Assembly (NCBI GenBank): GCA_902809935.1
Contig: LR778134.1
Span: 1,984,001-2,048,000 of the forward strand
Direction: 5' to 3'
DNA from: Ruminococcaceae bacterium BL-4
GTDB lineage: Bacteria > Bacillota > Clostridia > Oscillospirales > Acutalibacteraceae
DNA: 64,000 bases
Under the pieces are notes generated by a model. That model was not told where the DNA came from and made no database searches. It saw only the letters and a program-made list of their open reading frames with translations. The stretch's first letter is position 1; every line of letters starts with the position of its first letter. Shown here piece by piece: positions 26,381-34,873 of the stretch. Made by a program: the position numbers and the translations under genes.

Positions 26381-28762
26381 TTATTCTTTTGTCAAGCGAG
26401 CAAAATTCGCCATCAGTTTTTTTGTTCCAATGGAATCAAATGCAATTTCAAGAAGCATATCATTTCCCATTGGACTAACAGACAATACCATTCCATGCCC
26501 AAAAGTCTTATGGCGCACTGAATCCCCGGGGGCAAACGTTACACCTGTGGGATGGCTCTTCAAAGACTGCGAAGGGCCAAATTTTCGTGAAGCTACTGTA
26601 TCTGCTCTCTGACTATCCTTTCTGGAAATTGGGAGAGCTGTTCCTTCCTCAGGCTTTTTCCAAGATCTTGACTCTGTCTTTTCGGTCAATTCCGCCGGGA
26701 TCTCTTCCAAAAAGCGACTGGGACGATTCCGCTGAGTGGTACCAAATATCATCCGGTTATTCGCATGCAGGATATAAAGCTCTTCCTTTGCCCTGGTAAT
26801 CGCCACATAAGCAAGGCGCCTCTCTTCTTCGATCTCGTGCGGATTATAAATTGCCTGCATGCCCGGAAAAATCCCCTCTTCAAATCCCGGTAGAAATACG
26901 ATTGGAAATTCCAGTCCCTTCGCCGAGTGCATCGTCATCATAACAACGGAATCGGCCTCTCCGTCATAATTATCAATATCCGTCATCAGAGAAACTTCTT
27001 CAAGGAATCCTTCCAGAGAAGCTTCTTCCCCATTATCTTCTTGATACTGCTGCAAATTGGAGCTTAACTCATTGATGTTTTCCAGCCGTTCCTGTGCGCC
27101 TTCTTCCACACCGACCTTCAGACTTGCTATGTAATCAGTCTTGTCTAACATTAATTCATAAAGTTCTTTAAGACCAATCTTGGGATCTTTTGCCGCCTGT
27201 ATCAGTTCATTCATCATGATGGAAAACTGCTGAAGTTTCGGAGCCGATCTGCTTAAAGAAGGATACTGGTCTGCATTCTCAATCACCGAAAATAGGGACT
27301 GATCCAATGCAGCTGCAATTTCGGCTGCCTGTGTAATTGTTTTATCTCCAATACTGCGTTTTGGCTGATTGATAATTCTTCTCAAACGAATTTCATCATT
27401 TGGATTATTGATTACGCTTAGATAAGAAATCATATCGCGAATTTCCTTGCGTTCATAGAAGCGGAGTCCGCCGATAATCCGGTAAGGAATTCCTGATTTT
27501 ACGAAATGACGTTCCAAAGTACTGGACTGCGAATTCATACGATAAAGGATCGCATAATCGCTGAATTTTCTTTCTTTTGCAACACCGTCCAGAATCTCTT
27601 TCGAAATGTAATCCGCCTCATCCTGCTCACTTAAAGCAGAATGTACATGGACCAAACTCCCGGCAGGATTCTTTGTCCAAAGAGTTTTTCCTTTTCTTTC
27701 GGTATTATTGGAAATAACCGCATTTGCTGCATTCAAAATAGTCTGTGTAGAACGATAATTCTGTTCCAGACGAATTACCTTGGCGTTTGGAAAAGTCTTT
27801 TCAAAACTCATGATATTTTCGATGGTAGCCCCGCGGAATTTATAAATGCTCTGATCATCATCGCCGACCACACAGAGATTTTGGTTCTTTTGTGCAAGCA
27901 GTTTGATTAATAAGTACTGCGCATGGTTGGTATCCTGATACTCATCCACCATGATATAACGAAATTTATTCTGATAATATTCCAAGACATCTGAATGTTC
28001 CGAAAGCAATTTGACAGCATTACAAATCAAATCATCAAAATCCATCGCATTTGCTTCCTTTAAACGGCGCTGATAAAGTTCATACGCCTTTCCGATGGAA
28101 AGCAGACGATTATCGTTTCCAGCAGCCTTCAAGTAATCTTCGGGAGAAATCACGCTGTCCTTTGCATGAGAAATCTGATTGAGAACCGTCTTAATCGGAA
28201 GGATCTTCTCATCAATATGAAGCTCTTTCAGGCACTCTTTCATCAAACGTTTACTATCGTCAGTATCATAAATCGTAAAATGATTGCTATACCCGATTTT
28301 ATCGCCATAACGGCGCAAAATTCTCGCACAGGTTGAATGAAACGTGCTGGCCCAAATTTCATTTCCGTCTTCTCCAAGCATAGACATCAGCCTGTTTTTC
28401 AGTTCCCCTGCGGCTTTATTCGTAAACGTAATCGCCAGGATCTGGTACGGATAGCATGATTCAGCTGCCAAATGAGATTGAATTGTCTGCGGAACCTCTT
28501 CTCCATTTTCCAGCGCAGAAGCGAGCGTTTGTTCCTCTTCTTCTGTAAAAGACCGCTGAAACCAATCACTGTGATATGCGTTTCCAAACCGGATCAAATT
28601 AGCGATTCGGTTGACCAAAACAGTCGTCTTTCCACTGCCTGCTCCCGCTAGAATTAAGAGTGGTCCTTTTACACAAAAGACCGCCTCTTTCTGTCGATCA
28701 TTCATCCTTGAAAACTGTTTTTCCAAAAATTCTTTTCTTAATTGTTCCCTACTTTTACTCAT
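26381..28762 (-). CDS. pcrA: ATP-dependent DNA helicase of the UvrD/PcrA type
   Basis: A 793-residue superfamily 1A 3'-5' helicase for repair and replication-fork processing. All motifs are in order: Q motif region with MNDRQKEAVF, Walker A AGAGSGKTT, YIMVDEYQDTN (motif II), VGDDDQSIYKFRGA (III), RLEQNYRST (IV), TMHSAKGLEFPIVFLPG (V) and RRLAYVAITRAKEELYI (VI). The C-terminal Tudor-like tail (DSVRHKTFGHGMVLSV), which binds RNA polymerase in PcrA, is present and argues for PcrA rather than Rep. The start at 28762 has GGAGGG upstream. Confidence 0.95.
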   Translation of the reverse strand: MSKSREQLRKEFLEKQFSRMNDRQKEAVFCVKGPLLILAGAGSGKTTVLVNRIANLIRFGNAYHSDWFQRSFTEEEEQTLASALENGEEVPQTIQSHLAAESCYPYQILAITFTNKAAGELKNRLMSMLGEDGNEIWASTFHSTCARILRRYGDKIGYSNHFTIYDTDDSKRLMKECLKELHIDEKILPIKTVLNQISHAKDSVISPEDYLKAAGNDNRLLSIGKAYELYQRRLKEANAMDFDDLICNAVKLLSEHSDVLEYYQNKFRYIMVDEYQDTNHAQYLLIKLLAQKNQNLCVVGDDDQSIYKFRGATIENIMSFEKTFPNAKVIRLEQNYRSTQTILNAANAVISNNTERKGKTLWTKNPAGSLVHVHSALSEQDEADYISKEILDGVAKERKFSDYAILYRMNSQSSTLERHFVKSGIPYRIIGGLRFYERKEIRDMISYLSVINNPNDEIRLRRIINQPKRSIGDKTITQAAEIAAALDQSLFSVIENADQYPSLSRSAPKLQQFSIMMNELIQAAKDPKIGLKELYELMLDKTDYIASLKVGVEEGAQERLENINELSSNLQQYQEDNGEEASLEGFLEEVSLMTDIDNYDGEADSVVMMTMHSAKGLEFPIVFLPGFEEGIFPGMQAIYNPHEIEEERRLAYVAITRAKEELYILHANNRMIFGTTQRNRPSRFLEEIPAELTEKTESRSWKKPEEGTALPISRKDSQRADTVASRKFGPSQSLKSHPTGVTFAPGDSVRHKTFGHGMVLSVSPMGNDMLLEIAFDSIGTKKLMANFARLTKE

Positions 28763-28780
28763 ACAATCCCTCCGTGAATG

Positions 28781-28815
28781 AAAGGCCCGCACGCATTACG
28801 TGTGCGAGCCTTTCT
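28781..28815 (-). terminator. Terminator between the sodium-pump operon and pcrA
   Basis: A 14-bp stem with G-U pairs in the minus-strand RNA (28781-28794 with 28800-28813) followed by TTTCATT. It separates the beta-subunit gene from pcrA. Confidence 0.7.
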
Positions 28816-28838
28816 CTCTATAATAATCATATCATCAA

Positions 28839-30104
28839 TTATCTAAGAATACTTAAAAAGGTTCCGGCCACCACCGCAGAATAAATGATTCCGGCCGCAT
28901 TCGGCCCCATAGCATGTGTCAAAAGGAAGTTTTCAGGATTTTCCTCCTGCCCCACTTTCTGTGAAACACGCGCTGCCATCGGTACTGCTGATACCCCTGC
29001 CGAACCAATTAAAGGATTGATCTTTCCATGCGTTGCCCAGCACAAAATTTTCCCAAAAAGGATCCCTCCGGCTGTTCCAATTTTAATAGCTATCAGCCCC
29101 AGCAAAATAATCCCTAGTGTCTGTGCATTCAAAAAAGCTTTTCCAGTAGCTGTTGCGCCAACTGTAACACCTAAAAGTACAACCAAAATAGTCATCAACG
29201 TATTCTGAATGGTATCGGGCAGTTTCAAGGTTGCACCGAATTCACGCATCAAATTTCCAAGCATCAGCATTCCAACCAATGGAGCCGCATCCGGCAAAAG
29301 CAGCGCAACTAAAATTGTAATAATAATTGGAAACAGTATTTTTTCCAATTTAGAAACAGGTCTTAACTGTGTCATCACAATCATGCGCTCTTCTTTTGTT
29401 GTCAGTAGGCGCATAATCGGTGGCTGAATCATTGGAAGGAACGCTATATAAAAATAAGTAACAACTGCAATCGGCCCCAAAAGCTCCGGTGCCAGTCGAT
29501 TGGCCACAAAAACTACGGTTGAGCTGTCTGCTGCTCCAATCATTCCAATGGAACCAGCTTGACGAAGTGTAAATGAAAGGCCCGGAATTCCGAGATTCCC
29601 AATTAATACAGCTACGATAAAGGCTAAAAAAACACCAAGCTGTGCTGCAGCTCCCAGAATAAGACTTTTGGGACTCGCAATCAAAGGTCCAAAATCCGTC
29701 ATAGCACCAATACAGAAAAAGATCAGCGGCGGATAGATTCCTAACTTTACACCTTGATAAAGATAGTAAAACAAGCCTCCTGCTTGAGATACCTGTACAT
29801 ATTCTGCACCATTCATTGTGACGATAGGATACATAACGTTTACTCCGGGATGTGCTGCCATATACTGCATCAACGGCTGCATTTCGGATGAAGGTGCTGC
29901 CATAATCCCGGGAAATACATTGACTAAAAGCATTCCAAATGCAATCGGAAAAAGCAGTAAGGGCTCAAATCGCTTTGCCACTGCAAAATAAAGCAATATG
30001 CAGGCAATCCCAATCATTATGTAATTTTTCCAATCATTAGAGGCAAAGCCGGAAGAACTAAACATATTTTGAACCGAATTCCATAGGCCCTGTAAAATTC
30101 CCAT
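28839..30104 (-). CDS. Sodium-translocating decarboxylase beta subunit
   Basis: A 421-residue integral membrane protein with about nine to eleven helices, the carboxyl-releasing and Na+-pumping beta subunit of oxaloacetate, methylmalonyl-CoA or glutaconyl-CoA decarboxylases. Typical segments are FCIGAMTDFGPLIASPKSLILGAAAQLGVF, IGMIGAADSSTVVFVANRLAPELLG and LIGSAGVSAVPMAARVSQKVGQEENPENFLLTHAMGPNAAG. Which acyl substrate the pump serves cannot be read from this subunit. The gamma-like gene lies 46 bases upstream; no alpha or biotin-carrier gene is present in the window. Confidence 0.92.
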   Translation of the reverse strand: MGILQGLWNSVQNMFSSSGFASNDWKNYIMIGIACILLYFAVAKRFEPLLLFPIAFGMLLVNVFPGIMAAPSSEMQPLMQYMAAHPGVNVMYPIVTMNGAEYVQVSQAGGLFYYLYQGVKLGIYPPLIFFCIGAMTDFGPLIASPKSLILGAAAQLGVFLAFIVAVLIGNLGIPGLSFTLRQAGSIGMIGAADSSTVVFVANRLAPELLGPIAVVTYFYIAFLPMIQPPIMRLLTTKEERMIVMTQLRPVSKLEKILFPIIITILVALLLPDAAPLVGMLMLGNLMREFGATLKLPDTIQNTLMTILVVLLGVTVGATATGKAFLNAQTLGIILLGLIAIKIGTAGGILFGKILCWATHGKINPLIGSAGVSAVPMAARVSQKVGQEENPENFLLTHAMGPNAAGIIYSAVVAGTFLSILR

Positions 30105-30150
30105 ACAAACGACCTTTCTTTATGATACAAACAAGGTCTCTTAAATATAT

Positions 30151-30672
30151 TTAAAATGGACGCGTATTTTGGAAAATACCTGCCTGAGCCCATGCTGAAC
30201 GTAAACGACGGCTTTTATGTTCTGTCTGATATCTACTGGATTTCTGCGGTTCTACTGAACGACTTACGTTCTGCACTGCAACTTCTGCTCCATATATTGT
30301 ATAAACTGCTCCTGAAATTGCTGCCAAAACTTCTCCATGAATCTGTGCCTCTCGGGAGCTGGCTAATTCCGTCTGCGCTGCTGCAGAAAGGACCGCCAAA
30401 ATTTCTCCGGGAACCTGCTGATTTGAGGTAAAAGGCCGATTCATTGTCTGAACTGCCACGGATGGTTCCTCCTTTCCCTTCTGAATGGAACTCTTTTCTG
30501 GTTCTTCACAACTCTTACAAGATTCTTCAGGACCTTGTTTAAGCTTCTGTACACTTGAATATGCTTTCATCACTAAGAGTAAAAGAACCAAGACAGCAAA
30601 AACGATCACAATACCAGTTAACAAAACGGTAACTGAAATCTGATTATCATTTACTGATGATTCTAATCTCAT
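30151..30672 (-). CDS. OadG-family sodium-pump gamma subunit
   Basis: A 173-residue protein with a short N-terminus, one membrane helix (VTVLLTGIVIVFAVLVLLLLVMKAY) and a long, Ser/Glu/Lys-rich cytoplasmic part containing PGEILAVLSAAAQTEL and HGEVLAAISGAVYTIYG. The two similar 8-10 residue segments (GEILAVLSAA and GEVLAAISGA) recur in clostridial OadG proteins and may bind the carboxyltransferase. The gamma subunit assembles the pump. The ATG at 30672 follows GGGGGTAA by about ten bases; an upstream in-frame extension has no better start. Confidence 0.8.
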   Translation of the reverse strand: MRLESSVNDNQISVTVLLTGIVIVFAVLVLLLLVMKAYSSVQKLKQGPEESCKSCEEPEKSSIQKGKEEPSVAVQTMNRPFTSNQQVPGEILAVLSAAAQTELASSREAQIHGEVLAAISGAVYTIYGAEVAVQNVSRSVEPQKSSRYQTEHKSRRLRSAWAQAGIFQNTRPF

Positions 30673-30838
30673 ACACTTTTTACCCCCAAAAATGATGTTA
30701 GGCAAATCAATTTTCTGTGTTGTGATTAAAAAAAGAACCGCGTTTATTATAACCGATTCCAAAAATGATTTCAATGAAATTCTATTTTAAAGTCCGAAAG
30801 GGCTCTTTAACCTTCAAAGTAAAATCGTCTATTTTCCA

Positions 30839-30866
30839 TTGATTCTTTCTAAAAAAATGCTATAAT
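30839..30866 (+). promoter_or_regulatory. Promoter of the AraC-type regulator
   Basis: TTGATT (30839-30844), 16 bases and TATAAT (30861-30866), 34 bases before the ATG. Confidence 0.75.
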
Positions 30867-30900
30867 AAAATTTATAAAACCATGAAAGGCAGTTTTTAAA

Positions 30901-31746
30901 ATGACAAGTGATGAATTTCGCCATTCATTTAAAGGCAGCAAATATAATCTTGGGTTGGCCGTTTACAGCTGTGGGATTCAGCGCTGTGCTCCCAATCATT
31001 CTTGGGGGCCTGCCATCCGTGACCACTATTTAATCCATTATATTGTCAGCGGATACGGTACTTTTTCCGCCGAAGGAAAGAGTTGGCGTCTTTCTGCCGG
31101 ACAAGTCTTTCTGGTAAAACCAAACATAATTGCTTCTTACCGCGCAGACTCGGATTTTCCATGGGAATACTGCTGGGTTGGTTTTAACGGAAGTGATGCT
31201 CCTCATCTGATGGAACAGACCGGTCTTCTGAGCGGTGGCCCTGTTTTTGATTGTGGAAAAGAAAACTCCTGCAAAGATCTGATCATGAAAATCATTTCAG
31301 TTTCGGGGTCTGGAGATAGTAATGAAGCCAAAATGGAAAGTTGCCTCTTATGGTTTTTGTCCTATCTAATGGATCACTTCGGAAAAAAAGCAGATACTTG
31401 TGAATCCGGATTTCACTATGTTCAGAAAGCAATGCGCTTTATTGACCGCAGCTATTCTATGCCGATCGGAATCGGCCAGATCGCAGCAAGCGCAGAAATT
31501 TCACGCAGTCATCTTTATCGACTCTTTGTACAATATCTGAAAATGCCGCCCAATGAATATTTGACCCACTATCGCCTACAAAAAGCACTTTTTTTCTTGA
31601 AAGAGAAAAAGTTAAGTGTAGGCGAAGCTGCATATTCCGCTGGGTTTTCTGACCCTTTATACTTTTCCCGGGTTTTTAAAAAGCATATGGGATTCCCACC
31701 CAGTCAATATATTAAGAATCCAATCATAGTAGAGGAGGAATCATAA
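30901..31746 (+). CDS. AraC family transcriptional regulator
   Basis: A 281-residue regulator. The N-terminal half is a cupin sensor domain (HYIVSGYGTFSAEGKSWRLSAGQVFLVKPN), as in regulators of sugar use such as the RhaS/MsmR type. The C-terminal 100 residues hold two helix-turn-helix units: IGQIAASAEISRSHLYRLFVQYL and SVGEAAYSAGFSDPLYFSRVFKKHMGFPPSQY. The ligand is not predictable and no sugar operon adjoins it. The DUF1836 gene starts at the next base after its stop codon. Confidence 0.92.
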   Translation: MTSDEFRHSFKGSKYNLGLAVYSCGIQRCAPNHSWGPAIRDHYLIHYIVSGYGTFSAEGKSWRLSAGQVFLVKPNIIASYRADSDFPWEYCWVGFNGSDAPHLMEQTGLLSGGPVFDCGKENSCKDLIMKIISVSGSGDSNEAKMESCLLWFLSYLMDHFGKKADTCESGFHYVQKAMRFIDRSYSMPIGIGQIAASAEISRSHLYRLFVQYLKMPPNEYLTHYRLQKALFFLKEKKLSVGEAAYSAGFSDPLYFSRVFKKHMGFPPSQYIKNPIIVEEES

Positions 31747-32298
31747 ATGAGCAAACCAACCGAGCGAATTTCCGAATGGTCTCAAAAAATTGAAAATTAT
31801 CAAGCAGTCTCATGGGACCGACTTCCTGAAATTTATCTCTATATGGATCAAGTCCTTACTTTTATGGAAAAACAACTCTCTCTATTTGAACGGGATGAAC
31901 ACGCAGGACTGCTTTCTTCCAGTATGATTAATAACTATGTAAAGGCAGGGGTTCTACCTCGCCCAAAATCAAAAAAATACAATCGTTCTCACCTTGCTCT
32001 TTTGACAATTGTCTGTCTTTTAAAACAAGTCCTTTCCCTTCAGGATATTCACGCTCTCTTAAAAACATCACTTGACACCCAAAGTGAAAGTCAACTTTAC
32101 AACGCTTTTTGTAAAGCGCAGAAAACATCGATTGAAGAAGTGTGCAAAAGAGTTGATAGTGCTGCTCAAGAAGGAGACTCAACATTGACAAAGCTTGCAA
32201 TGGATCTCTCAATTGAAGCAGATGCACGCAGAGTAGCAGCTGAACGAATCTTGAGCGAACAGCAAAAGGGGACCATTGAAAAAAATCTTGACAAATAA
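31747..32298 (+). CDS. DUF1836 protein
   Basis: A 183-residue DUF1836 protein. The segment LLSSSMINNYVKAGVLPRPKSKKYNRSHLALLTIVCLLKQVLSLQDI is a MerR-like winged helix start and is diagnostic of the family, which contains Bacillus YkrK, a regulator of the htpX stress protease. A DNA-binding role is therefore likely. The last third is helical and acidic. The ATG directly follows the AraC stop and GGAGGAA lies in the AraC 3' end, so the two are co-translated. Confidence 0.85.
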   Translation: MSKPTERISEWSQKIENYQAVSWDRLPEIYLYMDQVLTFMEKQLSLFERDEHAGLLSSSMINNYVKAGVLPRPKSKKYNRSHLALLTIVCLLKQVLSLQDIHALLKTSLDTQSESQLYNAFCKAQKTSIEEVCKRVDSAAQEGDSTLTKLAMDLSIEADARRVAAERILSEQQKGTIEKNLDK

Positions 32299-32461
32299 CC
32301 CTCGGAACGATTGGCTAAATAAAGTATTCTTTTCATGATCTAAAATTAAAAACACCAAGATGTATAAGAAATGAAAATCAAATTTGCCCATTTGAAAAAC
32401 TCTTGCGCTCATTGTTTTTTGGGTCTCATAAGAGGGACCTTCAAAAAAATGCAAGAATGAA
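32299..32461. other. Intergenic stretch without recognised features
   Basis: AT-rich sequence between the DUF1836 stop codon and the tRNA-Leu promoter. A weak reading frame on the minus strand lacks a ribosome site. I see no hairpin terminator or repeat. Confidence 0.45.
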
Positions 32462-32490
32462 TTGATTTTAAATGAAAGCTATGCTATAAT
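32462..32490 (+). promoter_or_regulatory. Promoter of tRNA-Leu(TAA)
   Basis: TTGATT (32462-32467), 17 bases and TATAAT (32485-32490), the same boxes and spacing as the tRNA-Ser promoter at 6886. Confidence 0.8.
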
Positions 32491-32548
32491 AATTTCATAT
32501 TTGCCGCCATGGTAAAGCTAATGGATATAAAAAGCTTAAAATAGATAT

Positions 32549-32635
32549 GCCGCTGTGGTGGAATCGGCAGACACAAGGGACTTAAAATCCCTCGGTAGCA
32601 ATACCGTACCAGTTCAAGTCTGGTCAGCGGCACCA
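32549..32635 (+). tRNA. tRNA-Leu(TAA)
   Basis: An 87-base class II tRNA. The acceptor stem GCCGCTG pairs with CAGCGGC, followed by A and encoded CCA. The anticodon arm GGGA-CTTAAAA-TCCC gives anticodon TAA (UUA/UUG). The variable arm CGGTAGCAATACCG and T-loop TTCAAGT are clear. Confidence 0.97.
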
Positions 32636-32686
32636 AATCGTTTCGATAGGAATGAGCATTTCGCTCCTATTGAAACGATTTTTTTA
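32636..32686 (+). terminator. Terminator of tRNA-Leu(TAA)
   Basis: A long stem of AATCGTTTCGATAGGA against TCCTATTGAAACGATT with one G-U pair, followed by a run of seven T. Confidence 0.9.
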
Positions 32687-32693
32687 TTAGGCA

Positions 32694-32722
32694 TTGACAA
32701 ATAAAGGTCTCTCATATATAAT
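32694..32722 (+). promoter_or_regulatory. Consensus promoter of the tetR operon
   Basis: A perfect TTGACA (32694-32699), 17-base spacer and perfect TATAAT (32717-32722), starting only eight bases after the tRNA terminator. Confidence 0.9.
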
Positions 32723-32725
32723 CAT

Positions 32726-32742
32726 GTAAACTATCAGTTTAC
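32726..32742 (+). promoter_or_regulatory. Palindromic operator of the tetR operon
   Basis: GTAAACT-ATC-AGTTTAC, a perfect 7-3-7 inverted repeat covering the expected transcription start. Its position suggests autorepression by the TetR protein encoded next. Confidence 0.75.
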
Positions 32743-32776
32743 TTAATTGCAACGTTATGAAATTTGAGGTGCATCA

Positions 32777-33454
32777 ATGGGATACAACGATAGAAAACGA
32801 CAAGAGAAAGAAATCAAGCAAAAAGATATTATCGATGCTGCAGAACGAGTCTTTTTTTCCAAAGGGTTTGAAAATGCATCGATGGATGAAGTAGCCAAGG
32901 AAGCAGAGTTTAGCAAACGAACTGTCTATCTCTATTTCAACAGCAAGGAACAAATTTATTTTGAGGTTATGATCAGAGGGTACCGATTGATGATTCAAAT
33001 GATTGAAAACAGTTTCCAAACGAAACCACCGCGGAACGCCTTAGAAGAATTGCACAACATCTTTTTCACCTTTTTTGAGTTCAGCCGAGATTACCCGGAA
33101 TATTTTAAGGCAATCATGGAATATGAAACAAAAGATTCGAATAATCAGCTTAGCGTGAAGAACGAATCCAAAGCAGAATGCTATCGGTTAGGCGAGACGA
33201 TTTTCGGGTATCTTTTTCATGCACTGCAAAAGGGCGTTGCAGAAGGAACCCTCCGCAGTGGACTTGATACCGAACAAGCTGCCTTAATTTTATGGGCATG
33301 TACAATCGGAGTTTACAACACGGGAAAGAAAAAAGGTGATTATCTAAAAAATTATCATGGTGTTGACCCCAATGAGTTTATATCACAATCCTTTCAGTTG
33401 ATTATGCAACTGATCGACAGAAATGGAGAAAATAAAAATGAAAAAGGCGCTTAA
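32777..33454 (+). CDS. TetR family transcriptional regulator
   Basis: A 225-residue repressor. The N-terminal DNA-binding domain carries KQKDIIDAAERVFFSKGFENASMDEVAKEAEFSKRTVYLYFNSKEQIYFEVM; the C-terminal ligand domain is helical (LEELHNIFFTFFEFSRDYPEYFKAIMEYE). The ligand is unknown. It overlaps the start of the Acg-like gene by 17 bases, and the palindrome over its own promoter is the likely operator, so the pair forms a self-regulated two-gene unit. Confidence 0.92.
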   Translation: MGYNDRKRQEKEIKQKDIIDAAERVFFSKGFENASMDEVAKEAEFSKRTVYLYFNSKEQIYFEVMIRGYRLMIQMIENSFQTKPPRNALEELHNIFFTFFEFSRDYPEYFKAIMEYETKDSNNQLSVKNESKAECYRLGETIFGYLFHALQKGVAEGTLRSGLDTEQAALILWACTIGVYNTGKKKGDYLKNYHGVDPNEFISQSFQLIMQLIDRNGENKNEKGA

Positions 33455-34631
33455 AATAGGAAGCTTTATTTTAGCTGGCATTGCTGTACTATGTCTCATC
33501 TTAATAATTATACTTTACTGTATTAGTGGAGGATCTATGAAGCAAACATATATGGAACCTTGGTCAAAAAATTATGCTGAAAAGTATTCTGATGTAAGAG
33601 TACGCCTTGCTGCCGCCGGATTGCTCGCAGCGAGCAATCACAATATGCAGCCCTGGAAAATAAGCCTCGACGAATCTGATCCCATGGTATTTTATCTTTA
33701 TGCCGACAGCTCACGTACAACGAAAGAAGTCGATCCCTATGCCAGACAGATGATGATTTCACAGGGAACGTTTCTAGAATATGCTGCTGTGGCGGGTGAA
33801 AAAGAAGGTTACCGTGCGGATATTTCCCTTTTCCCAGACGGCACATACGACGAATCTAATCTTGCAGAAAGTATGGATTCAAAGCCGGTCGCAAAGATTA
33901 CACTTACAAAGACACAGCCCCAAAGCAGTACACTTTATGACACCCTTTTTCTTCCGGATACCAACAGAGACGCTTATCAGCCGGAAAAGCTAACTGACTC
34001 GCAGATCTCGGCTCTCGAATCACTTTCCTCTATGAATAACGTTTCCATCAAACTGTATCAAGATCAGGAAAATCTCAATAATATCGGAAATTTCGCCTTG
34101 CAAAGTGCAACAATTGAGGCAGGCGTCACCCGTGTAATGGATGAATCAAACGCCATTTTTCGAGCGAACGAATATCAGAAAAATGAATACCGCTACGGCT
34201 ATTCAGTAGAAGGACAAGGCACTTCCGGTTTCATGAAAGATATTTTGCAGGGACTGGTTACGCTCTTTCCATCCATGAACACAGGAAAATCCGCCTCTCA
34301 GAATTTTATTAACTCTACCAAAACATCCGTGGAACACACTCCAGCATACGCTATGATCATAACCACTGGAAATAATCGCCTTGAGCAAGTTGAAAGCGGG
34401 ATGATTTACAGCAAACTAGTACTGACTGGACATACACTAAACTTAGCGATGCAGCCTCTAAGCCAAGTACTGGAAGAATATCCCGAGATGGAGTCTCCCT
34501 ATACTGAATTTAAAGAGGCTTATACACCGGATGGCGGTACCGTACAGATGCTTTTCCGTGTTGGTATTGCTACAAAAAGTGTTCCATTGAGTATGCGGCG
34601 TGACGTGCAAGATCTTATAAAATCCAATTAA
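33438..34631 (+). CDS. Membrane-anchored Acg-like nitroreductase-fold protein
   Basis: A 397-residue protein. A single N-terminal membrane helix (IGSFILAGIAVLCLILIIILYCI) anchors a tandem nitroreductase-like domain with the segment LAAAGLLAASNHNMQPWKISL, the signature of the Acg subfamily (Mycobacterium Acg/Rv2032), and SGMIYSKLVLTGHTLNLAMQPLSQVLEE later. Acg proteins bind FMN but lack ordinary nitroreductase activity and may store or scavenge flavin. The ATG at 33438 follows GGAGA. It is probably derepressed by the ligand of the adjoining TetR protein. Confidence 0.82.
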   Translation: MKKALKIGSFILAGIAVLCLILIIILYCISGGSMKQTYMEPWSKNYAEKYSDVRVRLAAAGLLAASNHNMQPWKISLDESDPMVFYLYADSSRTTKEVDPYARQMMISQGTFLEYAAVAGEKEGYRADISLFPDGTYDESNLAESMDSKPVAKITLTKTQPQSSTLYDTLFLPDTNRDAYQPEKLTDSQISALESLSSMNNVSIKLYQDQENLNNIGNFALQSATIEAGVTRVMDESNAIFRANEYQKNEYRYGYSVEGQGTSGFMKDILQGLVTLFPSMNTGKSASQNFINSTKTSVEHTPAYAMIITTGNNRLEQVESGMIYSKLVLTGHTLNLAMQPLSQVLEEYPEMESPYTEFKEAYTPDGGTVQMLFRVGIATKSVPLSMRRDVQDLIKSN

Positions 34632-34649
34632 GCAGGCTTAACCTGTATA

Positions 34650-34684
34650 AAAATGCTCCTCACAAATGTGGGGAGCATTTTTTA
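34650..34684 (+). terminator. Terminator of the tetR operon
   Basis: A 14-bp stem with one G-U pair (34650-34663 with 34668-34681), an AAAT loop and a T run. Confidence 0.9.
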
Positions 34685-34771
34685 TGTTATATATCCGAGA
34701 AGATTGTAAATGCGGGTCATATAAACAAATAGAAATAATTATTTTAAGCCATAATCGAGTCCCAATTAAGT

Positions 34772-34800
34772 TTGACATCATAAGAAAAAAGTGCTAGATT
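34772..34800 (+). promoter_or_regulatory. Promoter of the zinc GTPase/permease operon
   Basis: TTGACA (34772-34777), 17 bases and TAGATT (34795-34800). Confidence 0.75.
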
Positions 34801-34807
34801 TACTAAA

Positions 34808-34828
34808 TGATAATGAATTGCATTTGCA
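34808..34828 (+). promoter_or_regulatory. Candidate Zur box of the GTPase/permease operon
   Basis: A 21-bp site starting eight bases after the -10 box and matching the perfect Zur-type palindrome at 39256-39276 in 16 of 21 positions, including the whole CATTTGCA half. Confidence 0.68.
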
Positions 34829-34873
34829 TGTACGTCGGTTTACAAAAACTCGATACTAAACTTGGAGGGACAC

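Noticed and set aside
32511-32534. A GCCGCCATGGTAAAGC stretch just upstream of tRNA-Leu that resembles a tRNA 5' end
   Set aside because: The likeness to the tRNA-Leu start is limited to a few bases and no acceptor partner or anticodon arm can be found, so a tRNA remnant is not supported.
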